Numbered from the stretch's first letter, positions 1-7,902 are shown. The stretch: DNA of 22,660 bases from JAAYGD01 sp964428195 (GCA_964428195.1 CAYRXC010000012.1:1-22660); one strand, 5' to 3'. Notes: a model not told the origin generated them from the letters alone. Numbers and translations: made by a program.

Positions 1-4
1 TTTT

Positions 5-1087
5 ATGGACAACATGTTTAATAGTGTCGATTTTGGCCCTTTGGAAAGATTTTTAGGGGATGAAGATATAACAGACGTTTCTTACACCAATAATGGTCAG
101 TTATGGTTAAAATCATTATCTAAGGGTGTATATAGAGCTGAGGTACAAGATGTTACTAATGCTGTTGTAGAAAAATTAGCATTTCAATGCTCGAATACGA
201 TGGGAAAGACATTTAATATGGCCCATCCCTTTTTGGATGCTGAAAGTGCAGAACTTCGTTTAAACTTTGTTCATGATTCTATAGCAACAAATGGAATTGC
301 AATGTTGTTGCGTAAGACTCCTGCAAAGATAAGATTAAACAAGGACAAGATATTAGAAGAAAAATATATAACGCAAGAAATACATGACTTTTTACTTACT
401 TGTGTTGGTGGACATTGTAATATTATAATAAGTGGAGAAACTGGTTCTGGAAAGACTGAATTTTTGAAGTATTTGGCTTCTCATACTAGAGATGATGAAA
501 AAATAATTACTATTGAAGATACTTTAGAACTTCACTTGGATAAAATATTTCCTAATAGAGATATAGTAGCAATGAAAACAAATAATATAGCATCTTATAG
601 TGAAGTATTAGTAACTTGTATGAGACAAAACCCAAGATGGATATTGTTATCAGAAGTTAGAAGTGCTGAAGCAGTAATGGCAGTTAGAAACTCGATTTCT
701 TCTGGACATAATATAATATCAACAATTCACTCAGATAAAGCAGAAAGTATTCCTTCTCGTATGTATAGTTTGCTTGAAACCAATCTGGATATCGATCAAT
801 TCTTAAAGTCGATTCACAGATATGTTCAAATTGGGGTTCATATTAGAGGTTATCAAGATAAGGAAACTAAAAGATTTGTTCGTGAAGTATGCGAAGTAAC
901 TGAATTTTATGTAGATGAGAATAATATTGCCAACCATAATACTATATATAGAAAAGCTAAAGAAGGACAAACATTTATTAATAATCCATCAAAGTATTTA
1001 TTAGGATATTTAGCAACACAAGGGGTATATATAGAAAGTGACATTTTTAGTAAACCAAAGAAAGAAGAATTAGAAGTATTAATGTAG
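5..1087 (+). CDS. cpaF: CpaF/TadA-VirB11 family secretion ATPase (5' end may lie outside the window)
   Basis: Cytoplasmic hexameric ATPase of the type II/IV secretion superfamily, which would power assembly of the Tad-like pilus or the adjacent type IV secretion channel. Visible motifs are Walker A GETGSGKT at residues 144-151, an Asp box (ITIEDTLEL) at about 168-176, a Walker B-like segment RWILLSEVRS at 211-220 with the acidic residue E217, and a His box GHNIISTIHSD at 234-244. The N-terminal segment with GPLERFL and the LRLNFVHDS stretch resembles the CpaF N-terminal domain. At 360 residues it is short for CpaF (usually above 400) and close to VirB11 length. The frame is open up to the window edge with no visible ribosome-binding site, so the true start may be upstream. 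The tadB-like gene starts 15 nt downstream. Whether it serves the Tad part, the T4SS part or both cannot be told from sequence. Confidence 0.88.
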   Translation: MDNMFNSVDFGPLERFLGDEDITDVSYTNNGQLWLKSLSKGVYRAEVQDVTNAVVEKLAFQCSNTMGKTFNMAHPFLDAESAELRLNFVHDSIATNGIAMLLRKTPAKIRLNKDKILEEKYITQEIHDFLLTCVGGHCNIIISGETGSGKTEFLKYLASHTRDDEKIITIEDTLELHLDKIFPNRDIVAMKTNNIASYSEVLVTCMRQNPRWILLSEVRSAEAVMAVRNSISSGHNIISTIHSDKAESIPSRMYSLLETNLDIDQFLKSIHRYVQIGVHIRGYQDKETKRFVREVCEVTEFYVDENNIANHNTIYRKAKEGQTFINNPSKYLLGYLATQGVYIESDIFSKPKKEELEVLM

Positions 1088-1102
1088 AAAGAAGGTGAAT
1101 AT

Positions 1103-1999
1103 ATGTGGGTTCTTATTGTATTACTTGTGCTAGCGCTTTTTATATTGTTTTACAGACAAAGTACAGGAGAAAATTCATATAAGTTTATTGTTCAAAAGAC
1201 TAAGGACATGTATGAAAAGATAAGCCCTTATTCTTATAAGAAGATTACTGAAAAGGTTAAAGCATTAGGATTGGAGTATAGTACTAGAGAGTATGTATCT
1301 CAAATGATAATGTTTGGTGGAGGAGCAGCTTTAATATCATACTTATATTTTTATAGTATTGTTATTTCAGCTATTTATGTTGTCCTTGCAGTATTTGTTG
1401 TACCATATTTGGCTTTTATAAGATATAAGAGGATTTATAGTGAATACTTGTTTGAACAAATACAAGTATATACAACTAATACTATAATGGAATTTGCAAC
1501 AACTCAATCTTTTGTAAAGGCTTTAGAAGGAGTGTATTCTTCAGGAATTCTTGAAGATCCTGTTTTATCTGATGTAAAACATATGATTGATTTATCCTAT
1601 GAAAATGGTTCTATAGATGATTCTATAGCATATATGAATTCAAAATATGATTTTCATATGGTAAGAAATATGCATCAATTATTTTTACAAATTACTAAAG
1701 AAGGTTCTCTAGATAGCTCCGATACATTAGATTCTATGTTAATAGACATAGATAGTTTAGTTGAAGCCGTATATAGAGATAGAATAGATAGAAAATCATT
1801 TCAAAAATCATTTATTAAATTAGGGGTTGCTCTATACTTTATGGTTATGTTAGTTCAATATTTGTTAGGAGTAGATGCTTATATAGATATGCTTGATGAT
1901 ATAAGAATTAGTTTGGTTTTGCATGCTATTGTATTAACTAATAGTTATTTCTTAATAAGTGGAGAAAAATATTATAATGAGAATGTGGGGGCTGAATAA
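1103..1999 (+). CDS. tadB: TadB-like membrane platform protein
   Basis: Predicted inner-membrane platform protein of a Tad/Flp pilus system, distantly related to GspF/PilC. The 298-residue protein has a hydrophobic N-terminal segment (residues 2-18), a long hydrophobic stretch at about 67-106, a soluble helical region at 110-230 typical of the cytoplasmic T2SSF domain, and two C-terminal membrane segments near 238-257 and 269-287. This layout and the position directly after a CpaF-type ATPase are the main grounds; sequence identity to TadB is weak by eye. The ATG follows AGAAGGTGA at a normal distance. Its TAA stop overlaps the next ATG by one base (TAATG), implying translational coupling with the TadC-like gene. 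Confidence 0.72.
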   Translation: MWVLIVLLVLALFILFYRQSTGENSYKFIVQKTKDMYEKISPYSYKKITEKVKALGLEYSTREYVSQMIMFGGGAALISYLYFYSIVISAIYVVLAVFVVPYLAFIRYKRIYSEYLFEQIQVYTTNTIMEFATTQSFVKALEGVYSSGILEDPVLSDVKHMIDLSYENGSIDDSIAYMNSKYDFHMVRNMHQLFLQITKEGSLDSSDTLDSMLIDIDSLVEAVYRDRIDRKSFQKSFIKLGVALYFMVMLVQYLLGVDAYIDMLDDIRISLVLHAIVLTNSYFLISGEKYYNENVGAE

Positions 2000-2781
2000 T
2001 GGAGTTTATTTTTATTGCTGGAATAATATTTTTAATATTTTATAGTCATAAATTAATTGATACTAAAAAGTTTTTAGAAGATAATCAAGAATACTTCCGT
2101 GGAATGATGGAAGATGATTATGAGTTCTTCTTAAAATCTAAGTATGGTGAAGACGTAGATGTAGAATCGTTTTATAATTTAAGAATTAGAAATGGATTGT
2201 TAAGCATAGTAGTACTTATATTTGTTTTTATTGGCAATATGAGTTTTATCAATCTAATTACTGCTTTTGTTATAGGATATCTTGTATTTAAACAAGGCTA
2301 TTCTAGTGTAAAGGGTTACTATAGGAGACATTTGCACGATATAGATATGCAGCTTCCATTCTTTTTAAAAAGTTTGGAAATACTATCTCAACATTATACT
2401 ATACCGGTTGCAATTTCTAGATCAGTAGACAGTGCTCCAGACATATTTAAAGCGGGATTGAGGGAGTTAATTGCAAAGATTAATGCAGGAAATTCTACGG
2501 TAGAACCTTATATGGATTTTGCAAAAAAATATCCAGTATCTGATTCGGTAAGAATGATGAGATTATTATATAGATTAAGTTTAGGAGCACAAGATGATAA
2601 ACACGAACAATTAATAATGTTTTCAAAAAGTGTTTCCTCTTTACAAAATAAAGCAAGAAGTACTAGATACAAAGAAAGATTGGATAAAATGGAAAACAAA
2701 AGTATGATTATGCTTACTGTAGTTGGAATGGGCGTAATGATGGTGTTATTAATATCTATGATGACAAACTTTACTTTCTAA
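1999..2781 (+). CDS. tadC: TadC-like membrane platform protein
   Basis: Second predicted platform protein, 260 residues, presumed partner of the preceding TadB-like protein and of the CpaF-type ATPase. It has an N-terminal membrane segment (residues 2-18), a hydrophobic pair at about 67-97, a cytoplasmic T2SSF-like helical region with the segment FFLKSLEILSQHY, and a C-terminal membrane anchor rich in Met, Val and Leu (about 234-256). The arrangement of N-terminal helices, a cytosolic helical domain and one terminal helix is what TadC proteins show. The start overlaps the tadB stop by one base. An 85-nt gap with a likely promoter separates it from the small pilin gene. Confidence 0.7.
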   Translation: MEFIFIAGIIFLIFYSHKLIDTKKFLEDNQEYFRGMMEDDYEFFLKSKYGEDVDVESFYNLRIRNGLLSIVVLIFVFIGNMSFINLITAFVIGYLVFKQGYSSVKGYYRRHLHDIDMQLPFFLKSLEILSQHYTIPVAISRSVDSAPDIFKAGLRELIAKINAGNSTVEPYMDFAKKYPVSDSVRMMRLLYRLSLGAQDDKHEQLIMFSKSVSSLQNKARSTRYKERLDKMENKSMIMLTVVGMGVMMVLLISMMTNFTF

Positions 2782-2802
2782 TGTAAAAGATTGTAAGCAT
2801 AC

Positions 2803-2831
2803 TTGAATTAAAATGAAATGTGTAATAGAAT
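2803..2831 (+). promoter_or_regulatory. Predicted sigma-A-type promoter for the Flp-like mini-pilin
   Basis: TTGAAT at 2803-2808 and TAGAAT at 2826-2831 are separated by 17 nt. They lie in the only sizeable gap in the Tad-like half, just upstream of the small pilin gene. An independent promoter here would let the pilin subunit be made in excess over the assembly machinery. Confidence 0.5.
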
Positions 2832-2866
2832 AAAATTATACTAATATATGGAAAGGAGTGAGGTAA

Positions 2867-3025
2867 ATGAAGGCAGCAACAGGAGAAACAACATTAACAA
2901 TAATAACAATTGCAGCTATTGGGGCAGTTATAGCATTTTTTATTTGGTTCTTTAACGGTCAAGTTAAAGGGGATTTAACTGATGACTGGGACGCAACAAA
3001 CGCACACACTGATTCTAATCCATAG
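2867..3025 (+). CDS. Flp-like mini-pilin, 52 residues
   Basis: Small open frame from ATG at 2867 to TAG at 3023-3025, preceded by a strong ribosome-binding site (AAAGGAG at 2852-2858). The product starts MKAATGETTL, continues with a single strongly hydrophobic helix (about residues 8-29) and ends in a short polar acidic tail. Size, single N-terminal helix and position between TadC-like and TadE-like genes fit a Flp-type pilin subunit. The leader would be six residues ending in Gly6, or the processing site could be earlier if Glu7 is the Flp +5 glutamate; neither matches the canonical Flp signal perfectly. The first ten residues resemble those of the next protein. The alternative is a small membrane accessory protein. 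Confidence 0.68.
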   Translation: MKAATGETTLTIITIAAIGAVIAFFIWFFNGQVKGDLTDDWDATNAHTDSNP

Positions 3026-3041
3026 AAGGAAGGGATAGCAT

Positions 3042-3479
3042 ATGAAAGAGGCCATTGGCAGTACGCTTTTATTTAAGATGATTTTTGTTTTTATCGTAGT
3101 TTATATGGGCTTATTGGCTATAGGTATTAATTATGCTATCACTTTCAGACATAAAAATCAGATTGTTTCTTTATTAGAACAGTATGAAGGATATGAAGCT
3201 GCAAAAAATCATATTGATGAATATATAAAAGCTACAAAATATTATGGTGGAAAATATAGAGATACAGGAAGAGAAAAAACAACTCTTACTATGGGTTCTC
3301 AAACTCCTTGTCTAAATGACACCAATTTGGGCTATTGTATCAGTAAAATTGATACGGGTAGAGGTTCTTATTATAAGGTAACAACAATTATGAAATTTGA
3401 TTTCCCTGTAATTGGAGATATTTTTCAATCGAAAGTAACCGGGGAAACAAGTGTTATATATGATTTAAGAAAAATATAG
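3042..3479 (+). CDS. TadE-like pseudopilin
   Basis: A 145-residue protein with one N-terminal membrane helix (about residues 11-34) followed by an extracytoplasmic domain containing one cysteine pair (C90 and C99) that could form a disulfide. The C-terminal segment with FDFPVIGDIF followed by alternating beta-like residues resembles TadE-family minor pseudopilins. It begins MKEAIGSTLL, sharing the pattern MKxAxGxTxL with the mini-pilin upstream, so both may be cleaved after Gly6 by the same prepilin peptidase. The ribosome-binding site is GAAGGAAGGG and the gene lies 16 nt after the mini-pilin. It is expected to initiate or modulate the pilus. Assignment rests on architecture and context more than on diagnostic residues. 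Confidence 0.62.
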   Translation: MKEAIGSTLLFKMIFVFIVVYMGLLAIGINYAITFRHKNQIVSLLEQYEGYEAAKNHIDEYIKATKYYGGKYRDTGREKTTLTMGSQTPCLNDTNLGYCISKIDTGRGSYYKVTTIMKFDFPVIGDIFQSKVTGETSVIYDLRKI

Positions 3480-3489
3480 GGGCATTAAT

Positions 3490-4461
3490 ATGAACGTTGT
3501 TGTAGCAAATTATTTTGATCAAAAGTTAAATACTTTGAAAGCAGAAGTAATAAAAAAAATTAATGGAGAATATCAAGCTGAAGAGCTGGTAAATATGTTT
3601 TCCAATTTTTTTTATAACAAAATGATTCTTGATATAACTGCTATTAAGAATTATACGGATTTAAGTAATCTAAAAAAGTTATCAGCCAATATCGATATTA
3701 GCAAGGTTATTTTGTTGCTTGATGATGATCCTCAAGCTTCTTCTGCAGAGTTCCTATCTAAATTAATATCTATTGGTATTTATAATTTTAGTAAGACCAT
3801 TGAGGGAGTAGAATACCTTATTAATCATACTAATACGTATAAAGATGTCGCTCATATTCATCAAATCGAAGATTTGTCTAAAAAAGTGGCAACAAGAGTA
3901 ATAGAAAAAAGAGTAAAGATATTGGGTATAAAAAATCTTACCACTCATGCTGGAGCAACTTCTTTGGTTTATATGTTGAAAAAACAATTGGAATTAAATT
4001 ATAAAGTAGCAGCAATAGAAGTAGATAGAACTGATTTCATCTATTATGGAGAAAAAGATATGTATTCTACTACTAACTCTGATTTGTTTGATGAATTAGC
4101 AAGGATAAGTAATATGTATGATGTTATTCTTATCGATTTAAATGTTAGTGGTGATGAATCTTTGTGTAATGATATTCTATATTTATTGGAACCATCAATA
4201 TTAAAACTTAATAAGTTGATGAAAAAAAATGCAGATATCTTTACAGAACTTGGAGGCAAGAAAATTATATTAAATAAGAGTTTGTTGGATACTAAAGATG
4301 TAGCAGAATTCGAGTATGAAGCAAAAGCAAAGATATTCTATAGTATTCCACCTTTAAATGATAGAATGTTTAGTAGAAATTTGGATAGTTTATTAGCTAG
4401 ATTAGGTTTTAATAAACAATTTAATAAAGATGAAAAAATGGTTGGAGTATTTAAATCATAG
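3490..4461 (+). CDS. TadZ/CpaE-like protein with a degenerate ATPase domain
   Basis: Cytoplasmic 323-residue protein with two parts. Residues 1-125 look like an atypical receiver-type alpha/beta domain (hydrophobic strand with DDD at 73-80 and repeated helices). Residues 140-323 look like a MinD/ParA fold: strand RVKILGIK at 141-148, a loop where the P-loop should be, IEVD at 176-179, and a Walker B-like strand YDVILIDL at 210-217. The loop reads NLTTHAGATS (149-158) and lacks both P-loop lysines of the KGGxGKT consensus, so ATP hydrolysis is doubtful. TadZ/CpaE proteins position Tad pili in the cell. The gene follows the TadE-like gene by 10 nt and is the last of the Tad-like block. It could alternatively be a diverged ParA relative with another role. 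Confidence 0.62.
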   Translation: MNVVVANYFDQKLNTLKAEVIKKINGEYQAEELVNMFSNFFYNKMILDITAIKNYTDLSNLKKLSANIDISKVILLLDDDPQASSAEFLSKLISIGIYNFSKTIEGVEYLINHTNTYKDVAHIHQIEDLSKKVATRVIEKRVKILGIKNLTTHAGATSLVYMLKKQLELNYKVAAIEVDRTDFIYYGEKDMYSTTNSDLFDELARISNMYDVILIDLNVSGDESLCNDILYLLEPSILKLNKLMKKNADIFTELGGKKIILNKSLLDTKDVAEFEYEAKAKIFYSIPPLNDRMFSRNLDSLLARLGFNKQFNKDEKMVGVFKS

Positions 4462-4464
4462 TAA

Positions 4465-4493
4465 TTGACAAACATTATTAAATAAAGTATTAT
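4465..4493 (+). promoter_or_regulatory. Strong predicted sigma-A promoter for the VirB2-like pilin
   Basis: A perfect TTGACA (4465-4470) and TATTAT (4488-4493) are separated by exactly 17 nt, placed 27 nt before the ATG of the pilin gene. It is the best-matching promoter inside the cluster. Confidence 0.72.
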
Positions 4494-4520
4494 ATATATG
4501 TAATATGAAAGGAGAGTTAT

Positions 4521-4877
4521 ATGACAAGTGTATGTTCTAATGATGATTTTGCAACAATAATTGGATATGTTAAATTAGTTTATAATATTCTATTAATTGC
4601 AGTTCCTATAGTATTGTTATTAATGGGAACTATTGATTTACTAAAAGCTGTATCTTCTGGAGATGAGAAAGCAGTTAAGGCTGCAACATCAATGTTGGGT
4701 AAAAGAGCAGCAGCAGCAGCTGGAGTATTCCTATTTATTATGGTAGTTAGACTACTTACTGGTGTTTTAGGAAACCAAGATTGGAAAGAATGCTGGAAGG
4801 CAGGAAAAAATATTCCTATCGAAGGTAACACTGGCGGTGGAGATCCATTACCTCCAGGACAAGAACCAGACGTATAA
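4521..4877 (+). CDS. VirB2-like T4SS pilin-type protein
   Basis: A 118-residue protein with two membrane helices (about residues 18-38 and 64-82) joined by a short cytoplasmic loop rich in Lys and Ala, followed by a Gly/Pro-rich acidic tail. The loop pattern with MGTIDLLKAVSSGDEKAV and a following KR before the second helix matches the two-helix T4SS pilin family of Gram-positive and mycoplasma-type conjugation systems (the VirB2/TrbC position). Cys5 and Cys91 would both lie outside the membrane and could pair. It has a strong ribosome-binding site (AAAGGAGAG), its own strong promoter and a hairpin directly after the stop. That isolated cassette suits a structural subunit needed in many copies. 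Confidence 0.78.
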   Translation: MTSVCSNDDFATIIGYVKLVYNILLIAVPIVLLLMGTIDLLKAVSSGDEKAVKAATSMLGKRAAAAAGVFLFIMVVRLLTGVLGNQDWKECWKAGKNIPIEGNTGGGDPLPPGQEPDV

Positions 4878-4905
4878 AAAACAATTATTTAATTGTTTTT
4901 TTTTT
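4877..4905 (+). terminator. Intrinsic terminator or attenuator after the VirB2-like gene
   Basis: Perfect 10-bp inverted repeat AAAAACAATT / AATTGTTTTT (4877-4886 and 4891-4900) with loop ATTT, followed by five more T. The stem has only one G-C pair, so it may terminate only partly and let some transcription reach the downstream secretion genes. Confidence 0.7.
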
Positions 4906-4921
4906 GTTCCTATATTATAAT
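4893..4921 (+). promoter_or_regulatory. Possible promoter for the VirB6-to-VirD4 block
   Basis: TTGTTT (4893-4898) and a perfect TATAAT (4916-4921) are 17 nt apart, about 30 nt before the VirB6-like start. The -35 element sits inside the right arm of the preceding hairpin and matches the consensus at only three positions, so this is tentative. Confidence 0.4.
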
Positions 4922-4953
4922 TAGGATATATATTAATATAGTAGGAGAAAAGT

Positions 4954-7035
4954 ATGGATCTTATTAAAATTTTTTCTGGAAGATTATGGATTGTTACCGA
5001 TTTATTAAGATATCTTTTTTTGTGGTTAGATGGAATAATATATGGATCTATTTCTCCTTTGTTTCAATCTACAATGAAATTAACGAGCATAAGACAATTT
5101 CTTGCAAATGATACCTTTAACATAGTCGATTTTGTTGCAGACAGAGTTTATGTTTTTTTAGCGTTATTTATGTTTTTTAAATTGGCATTTTCAGTTATAA
5201 CTATGATTGCAAACCCTGATGCTATTTCAGATAAACAAAAAGGGTTAAGTAAAATATTTACAAATTCAATAATTACTATAATATTGGTTGTTGGAATGCC
5301 TATTATATTTCAAATAGCGTATAGTGCACAAGATATTATTATTAATAGGGGCGTATTGAGCAACATATTTATGGGACCAAATGAAGGTGAAAATGCAGTA
5401 ACGATGGATTCTGGTCAAAAAATAGCTAAGTCAGTTTTTAAAATATTTATTGGAAAAAATCCCAACGTAAAAAGTATTCACAAAGACGTTGAAAGTGTTA
5501 TTAATGAATATAATGAAGAAAAAAATGGAGTTGGAGTAGATTTGTTTTTTCAAAAAAATGTAATTACAAATCACGAAGGGGATTCATATAGACTGTATTA
5601 TATAATGCTTGTTTCTACTGTTGTTGGAGTAATGTTAATGATTTCATTCGTTAAGATGGCCGTTGAAGTTGCCCTTAGGTCTATAAAATTGTTACTTATG
5701 GAAGTAATTTCTCCAATTGCAATTATTTCTTTTGTAGATCCTCAATCATCTAGTAAGGGAGTTTTTTCAAAGTGGGTTGCAATTACTATGAAGACCTATT
5801 TGGCTTTGTTTATAAGATTAAGTATATTGTTTTTTTCTACTGCGCTACTATCATCAATAGATTTTGAAAGTTTTGGAAGGTTAGAAAATAACCAACTTGG
5901 AATATTTGAAATGATATTTGTAATATTAGCGTTCGTTGCTTTTATGCAAACAGCTCCAAAATTACTTGAAGATTTATTTGGATACAAGCCAGATGAGGAT
6001 TCAAAAGCAGTTAAAGGAATCGTTGGAGGTGCTTTGGGATTCGGTGCAGGAGCAACAGCCGGATTGATTTCTGGAGCAAGAGCAGGAGCTGCTTCAGAAA
6101 ATGGTGTTTTAAGAAAAGCCTGGGGAGGTTTTAAGGGTGCTGCAGGAGGTACAATTAAAGGTGGAAAAACCGGATTCAAGACAGGAACCAAATCAGCTAA
6201 AGACGGAAGTGCAGGAATTATGAGTACGTATGGTTCTGGAAAAGCCGCTTTAGATGAACTTCATAAATCAGATAAATATAAAGCACTGGAACATGCTAAA
6301 GGTTTAAGAACTTCAAGAGAGGAACAAAAAGAATATGAAAAAGCTAAACCAAAATGGGCAGATTTAAATAATGATGCTTTAGAAGAACAAAACTTTTCTA
6401 ATGCAAATAAGGGTAATGCAGCATTAATGAATGCATATAATTCTATACAGGGACCTAATGCTAAAAAACTTAAAGAGGAATTTAGAAAGAAAGAAGCACA
6501 AAAGGTTGCAAACAACGCAACATATTCTTCTCAATATGCAAAAGCTAAGAACGATCTTTTGGACAAAGGATTCGAAAAAAAGCTTGCAGCTGCTAAAGTT
6601 GGAGCAATGGAAATAAATGCTCAAAAAGCTTCAAGACTTGTCGATAAACAATCTTCTTCAAGACAATTGCAAAATCAAATATCAGCTCAAGATGCCTTAA
6701 TTAATGACACTAGCGGAAAAATAACCGCTGAAGAAAAGCAAAAAGCAAGCATTCAAAAATCTTATTATGAGAGTGACTTGGCTAATGTAAATGCTGAAAT
6801 TAGCGGTCTATCGAATGAATTAACTGCATCAGGGCTTTCTCTTGCGGATGTTCAAAGCGGAAATGCATTTAATGCTGCTTCAAATCTTGTTGTAGAATTG
6901 AGAGCCGAATATGATACTATTTCTACAAAAAATGATAAGATGACTGCAGATTTTAAAACAATACAAGAAGAGCCAAGATATTCTCGAGATGTTAAGAAAG
7001 ATAAAGAAATTTCAAGAGGAAAAATAAACCAATAA
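4954..7035 (+). CDS. VirB6/TrbL-like polytopic channel protein with long C-terminal tail
   Basis: A 693-residue protein. About seven membrane segments lie within residues 10-335 (near 11-32, 62-85, 102-125, 213-235, 246-262, 279-300 and 316-334), separated by a soluble loop at about 140-210. The segment EVISPIAIISFVDP at 250-263 and the following WVAITMKTYLALFIRL resemble the conserved core of TrbL/VirB6 proteins, which form the inner-membrane part of the type IV secretion channel. Residues 345-420 are rich in Gly, Ala and Lys, and residues 420-693 are charged, helical and coiled-coil-like, probably cytoplasmic. The start follows TAGGAGAAAAG. The position between the pilin and the PrgI/VirB4 genes is standard for Gram-positive T4SS. 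The function of the tail is unknown. Confidence 0.78.
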   Translation: MDLIKIFSGRLWIVTDLLRYLFLWLDGIIYGSISPLFQSTMKLTSIRQFLANDTFNIVDFVADRVYVFLALFMFFKLAFSVITMIANPDAISDKQKGLSKIFTNSIITIILVVGMPIIFQIAYSAQDIIINRGVLSNIFMGPNEGENAVTMDSGQKIAKSVFKIFIGKNPNVKSIHKDVESVINEYNEEKNGVGVDLFFQKNVITNHEGDSYRLYYIMLVSTVVGVMLMISFVKMAVEVALRSIKLLLMEVISPIAIISFVDPQSSSKGVFSKWVAITMKTYLALFIRLSILFFSTALLSSIDFESFGRLENNQLGIFEMIFVILAFVAFMQTAPKLLEDLFGYKPDEDSKAVKGIVGGALGFGAGATAGLISGARAGAASENGVLRKAWGGFKGAAGGTIKGGKTGFKTGTKSAKDGSAGIMSTYGSGKAALDELHKSDKYKALEHAKGLRTSREEQKEYEKAKPKWADLNNDALEEQNFSNANKGNAALMNAYNSIQGPNAKKLKEEFRKKEAQKVANNATYSSQYAKAKNDLLDKGFEKKLAAAKVGAMEINAQKASRLVDKQSSSRQLQNQISAQDALINDTSGKITAEEKQKASIQKSYYESDLANVNAEISGLSNELTASGLSLADVQSGNAFNAASNLVVELRAEYDTISTKNDKMTADFKTIQEEPRYSRDVKKDKEISRGKINQ

Positions 7036-7048
7036 AAAGGGAGGTCAA

Positions 7049-7372
7049 GTGAAAGATATATATTTAATACCTGCTAACACAAAAAAAGGACAATTGATAT
7101 TTAACATTTTTACACCAATAGATTTAGCAATATTTGGGACCGGGTTAGGAATTTCGTTTATATTTTTGCTTACTATAGGAACTGATACAGTATCGAGGAC
7201 TATAATAATATTATTTCCAGCCTTGTTTACAGCATTACTTGTAATGCCGGTTCCAAATTATCATAATGTAATATCATTCCTAATATCAATGTATCACTTT
7301 TTTACTAAGCAAAGAAAATATTTATGGAGAGGATGGGGATTTTATGAATTCACAAAAGACAGTTCAAAATAG
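7049..7372 (+). CDS. PrgI-family (VirB3-like) T4SS membrane protein
   Basis: A 107-residue protein read from a GTG start behind AAAGGGAGG. Two hydrophobic helices occur at about residues 23-43 and 48-66. The N-terminus has IPANTKKG followed by LIFNIFTPIDL, and the C-terminus has FFTKQRKYLWRGW, close to the conserved end of PrgI proteins, which sit directly upstream of VirB4 in Gram-positive conjugation systems and occupy the VirB3 position. Its 3' end overlaps the start of the VirB4 N-terminal gene by 29 nt, suggesting translational coupling and direct partnership between the two proteins. Confidence 0.82.
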   Translation: MKDIYLIPANTKKGQLIFNIFTPIDLAIFGTGLGISFIFLLTIGTDTVSRTIIILFPALFTALLVMPVPNYHNVISFLISMYHFFTKQRKYLWRGWGFYEFTKDSSK

Positions 7373-7898
7373 AAGTACAGAGTATTTTGTTCCAATTAAA
7401 GCGATTGCAAATGGAAGTATTATTTTGGACAATGATGAAAAAGTAAGTGGAATAAAGATTAGTCCTAAAAACATATTCATATTGGATGAAGATTCACAAA
7501 TGAGAATAATAAACAATTTAAAGACTTTCTATAATAGTATTGATTATGAATTTTGGATTGTTATAGCGGATAGACCCGTTGATATTACTTTGTATTTGAG
7601 TAATTTACAATTATTATTTAATGATGTCCCTTCTCCACAAGTTAGAAAGTTAATAGTTGAAGATATGCAAAAGGGAGATTATTTCATAAACAATGATGTT
7701 GTTGATACTGAATATTATTTATTGTTTAAAGAAAAGAATCCTGAATTGATTCAAAAGAAGATTAGATCGTTAATAAATAATCTAGCTAACTGTGAAATCA
7801 ATTCTGCGCAAACTACAAATGAGGATTTGAGAGTAATACTTGATAATTTCTTAAATGGAGGAACAAAAAGTGAGTTTAGGACGGTGATGAATATATGA
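7344..7898 (+). CDS. virB4: VirB4 N-terminal domain, split from the ATPase part
   Basis: A 184-residue protein corresponding to the N-terminal domain of VirB4/TraE-type secretion ATPases: strands around KVSGIKISPKNIF and a segment with FWIVIADRPVD are typical of the VirB4 N-terminal region that contacts the VirB3-like partner. It ends at TGA (7896-7898), overlapping the next start as ATGA. The frame is ended by an exact 8-bp tandem duplication (7887-7902); with one copy it would run directly into the downstream gene as one protein of about 775 residues, the normal VirB4 size. It is the only gene here that ends in TGA. The two parts may still be translated together and associate, or virB4 may be inactivated, or the duplication may be an assembly error. 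Confidence 0.75.
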   Translation: MNSQKTVQNRSTEYFVPIKAIANGSIILDNDEKVSGIKISPKNIFILDEDSQMRIINNLKTFYNSIDYEFWIVIADRPVDITLYLSNLQLLFNDVPSPQVRKLIVEDMQKGDYFINNDVVDTEYYLLFKEKNPELIQKKIRSLINNLANCEINSAQTTNEDLRVILDNFLNGGTKSEFRTVMNI

Positions 7899-7902
7899 AT
7901 AT
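7887..7902 (+). repeat. 8-bp tandem duplication at the virB4 split
   Basis: ATGAATAT occurs twice in direct succession (7887-7894 and 7895-7902). The copy number decides whether virB4 is one frame or two: two copies shift the frame and create the ATGA stop/start overlap. Confidence 0.95.

Noticed and set aside
2782..2866. Possible terminator after the TadC-like gene
   Set aside because: Only a very weak inverted repeat without a T-run is present; the gap is better explained by a promoter.
5796..6191. Antisense 131-codon frame opposite the VirB6-like gene
   Set aside because: It lies opposite a Gly/Ala/Lys-rich segment whose codons rarely give stops on the other strand; the protein is Pro/Ala-rich with no plausible domain and no ribosome-binding site that decides for it.
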